DNA of 64,000 bases from Chitinophaga terrae (ex Kim and Jung 2007) (GTDB lineage: Bacteria; Bacteroidota; Bacteroidia; Chitinophagales; Chitinophagaceae): the NCBI RefSeq assembly GCF_900107795.1, contig NZ_FNRL01000002.1:392577-456576 (forward strand), in the 5' to 3' direction. This document shows, one piece after another, positions 62,505 through 64,000 of the stretch (position 1 is its first letter; each line of letters begins with the position of its first letter). The position numbers were made by a program, and so were the translations under genes. Under the pieces are notes generated by a model. The model saw nothing but the letters and a program-made list of their open reading frames with translations. It was not told where the DNA came from and did not search any database.

Positions 62505-63266
62505 ATGAACAGGTATTTTATCGAAGTAGCTTATAAAGGAGCCGCTTACAGTGGATTTCAGGTGCAGGAAAATGCTCATACCGTTCAGGCGGAAGTAGAC
62601 AGGGCTTTGAGTATTTTATTTAGAGAAACGATCGTCAGCACTGGGTCCAGCCGTACAGATGCAGGGGTGAATGCCTATCAGAACTTTTTACATTTCGATA
62701 CAGAACTTCCTTTACATCCCCAGTTTATTTATAAAATAAATGCCATTTTACCGGACGATGTGGTATTGAATGGTGTTTATGCTGTGCCGCCGGATGCCAA
62801 CAGCAGGTTTGCGGCGCTGAGCCGTGCTTACGAATATACTTTATATACAAAGAAAGATCCTTTCCTGCAAGACAGGGGATATTTCTTCCCTTACAGGCTG
62901 GATATTGCAGCTTTGCAGGAGGCGGCTTCCATTATTACTGAGTATACTGATTTTACTACCTTCTCTAAGCGGAACACCCAGGTAAAAACCTTCCTGTGTA
63001 ATATAATGGAATCGCAATGGTCGACAGAGGGACACCGTATAGTCTATAACGTTAAGGCCAACCGGTTTTTGAGAGGAATGGTGAGAGGATTGGTGGGAAC
63101 GATGTTAAGGGTAGGAAGAGGGAAGCTGTCGCTCTCTGAATTCCGGGCGGTGATTGAAAGTAAAGATTGTACCAGGGCCGATTTTGCGGTGCCGCCCCAG
63201 GGCTTGTTCCTGATGCAGGTGAACTATCCTGACCGGTTGTTGGAACCTATACATTTTAAGCGTTAG
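62505..63266 (+). CDS. truA: tRNA pseudouridine(38-40) synthase TruA
   Basis: The 253-residue enzyme makes pseudouridine at positions 38-40 of many tRNAs. The catalytic Asp is in GSSRTDAGVNAYQN, with the usual ALSRAYEYTLY and FTTFSKRNTQVKTFLCNI blocks and NRFLRGMVRGLVGTML at the end. Full length, cytoplasmic. It is followed by the rRNA operon promoter region with no clear terminator. Confidence 0.95.
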   Translation: MNRYFIEVAYKGAAYSGFQVQENAHTVQAEVDRALSILFRETIVSTGSSRTDAGVNAYQNFLHFDTELPLHPQFIYKINAILPDDVVLNGVYAVPPDANSRFAALSRAYEYTLYTKKDPFLQDRGYFFPYRLDIAALQEAASIITEYTDFTTFSKRNTQVKTFLCNIMESQWSTEGHRIVYNVKANRFLRGMVRGLVGTMLRVGRGKLSLSEFRAVIESKDCTRADFAVPPQGLFLMQVNYPDRLLEPIHFKR

Positions 63267-63379
63267 CGGGGAGGGTTTCCTGCTGTTTTCAATTATCCTT
63301 TATCGTGAGGTGGTTAAACCTGGGGCCCTTTGTTATCAAGGGCTTTGTGAGATGATTAAAAAATTTTTAAGCTAAAGCA

Positions 63380-63409
63380 TTGGATATAATGCAAAACCTG
63401 CTACCTTTG
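63380..63409 (+). promoter_or_regulatory. Upstream rRNA promoter P1
   Basis: TTG 63380-63382, 19 bp spacer, TACCTTTG 63402-63409. A weaker in-between set, TTTG 63486-63489 with TATCTTTA 63508-63515, is also present. Confidence 0.55.
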
Positions 63410-63543
63410 CGCTCCGCGTCGATGAAAAAGCGGTTTTTGCAAAGTTCTTCTCTTCTTAATTCCGGTCATTTTTCACGCTTGGATGTTTGATAGCAGTATG
63501 TTGAATTATCTTTAGCGCTTTCAATAAAAAAAATGGAAAAAGA

Positions 63544-63574
63544 TTTGGTAGAAATGAAAAGTTAATTACCTTTG
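63544..63574 (+). promoter_or_regulatory. Main rRNA promoter P2
   Basis: TTTG 63544-63547, 19 bp spacer, TACCTTTG 63567-63574: exact match to the consensus used by rpsP and both tRNA genes. Confidence 0.8.
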
Positions 63575-63817
63575 CAACCCCAACGACAACGACGGGTAAG
63601 TTCTTAACTAAGATGTAGGCCGCAAGGGCACAGAGATCGGATCTCAGACATCAGCAACAGATCAGTAATGATCGAAGTTCTTTGAAAGAATGGAAACAAC
63701 AGCACGAATCAAATTAGTGATAGTTTGGTTCAATTTAAACAGGTAATGTAACAGCTAACATTATTAAAAAAATATCCGATTGATTTCGAGAGAAATTAGT
63801 CAGGTATCAACTTCTTT
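63575..63817 (+). other. rRNA operon leader
   Basis: About 240 bp between P2 and the 16S start, with GTTCTTTGAAAGAATGG, a leader-type element, and no ORF. It would hold processing and antitermination signals; none can be marked with certainty. Confidence 0.6.

Positions 63818-64000
<183 letters not shown>

Overview
The window is a piece of a Bacteroidota chromosome, most likely a Chitinophaga or close relative (Chitinophagaceae). The evidence is the start of the 16S rRNA gene at the right edge, promoters of the Bacteroidota type (TTTG, about 19 bp, TAnnTTTG) in front of rpoD, rpsP, rplS, both tRNA genes and the rRNA operon, a short primary sigma factor, a TonB receptor with a carboxypeptidase-like N-terminal domain, and families typical of the phylum (7TM-DISM kinase, propeller/Y_Y_Y sensor kinase, START-like, DUF4476, PycTM). 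Most of the window is densely packed chromosomal core; no phage, IS element, transposase or CRISPR array was seen.

Layout. 0-3.6 kb: a minus-strand three-gene unit (ThiF/E1-like enzyme, GNAT/autoinducer-synthase-like transferase, 7TM-DISM histidine kinase cut by the window edge); this is the best candidate for an undescribed small-molecule signalling system. 4-9 kb: an exported Mn-type superoxide dismutase, a long near-perfect palindrome, then an envelope-lipid cluster (LptF/G permease, PAP2 phosphatase, ArnT-like glycosyltransferase). 10-18.5 kb: housekeeping genes (rpoD, ffh, rpsP, rimM, trmD, rplS, tatA, gatA, an MltD-like lytic transglycosylase), with a second copy of the palindrome before tatA. 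18.6-22.5 kb: cation/proton antiporter, pgk and gap. 22.7-31.7 kb: two identical tRNA-Glu genes flank an 8.9 kb block carrying a Tat-exported TIM-barrel isomerase, an AraC regulator, a heparinase II-like lyase, a TonB receptor without SusD, and a DUF1345 membrane protein. 31.8-37.5 kb: a small unknown protein, an Fpg/Nei glycosylase, a leucine-rich-repeat-like protein and a 1066-residue propeller sensor kinase. 37.6-43.3 kb: beta-CASP nuclease, DUF4442 protein and thioredoxin in one unit, then an HD-PycTM fusion directly upstream of ppk1. 43.4-50.3 kb: a SdiA-regulated-type lipoprotein overlapping a giant phosphoesterase / kinase-like / Omp85 fusion, and a 780-residue GAF protein. 50.5-63.3 kb: lysA, S4 RNA-binding protein, M20 dipeptidase, response regulator, lemA plus two TPM-domain genes, DUF1835 protein, M1 aminopeptidase, biotinyl carrier protein, DUF4476 protein and truA. 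63.4-64 kb: tandem rRNA promoters, leader and the first part of 16S rRNA.

How the genes fit together. The ffh/tatA/gatA/rimM/trmD/rpsP/rplS region supplies translation and protein export. The 5-9 kb cluster looks like lipid A or glycolipid handling. The HD-PycTM/ppk1 pair and the ThiF/GNAT/kinase unit are candidate signalling modules that current families do not explain. The palindromes sit in intergenic spaces, one exactly between the stop codons of two convergent genes, and their arms co-vary between copies.
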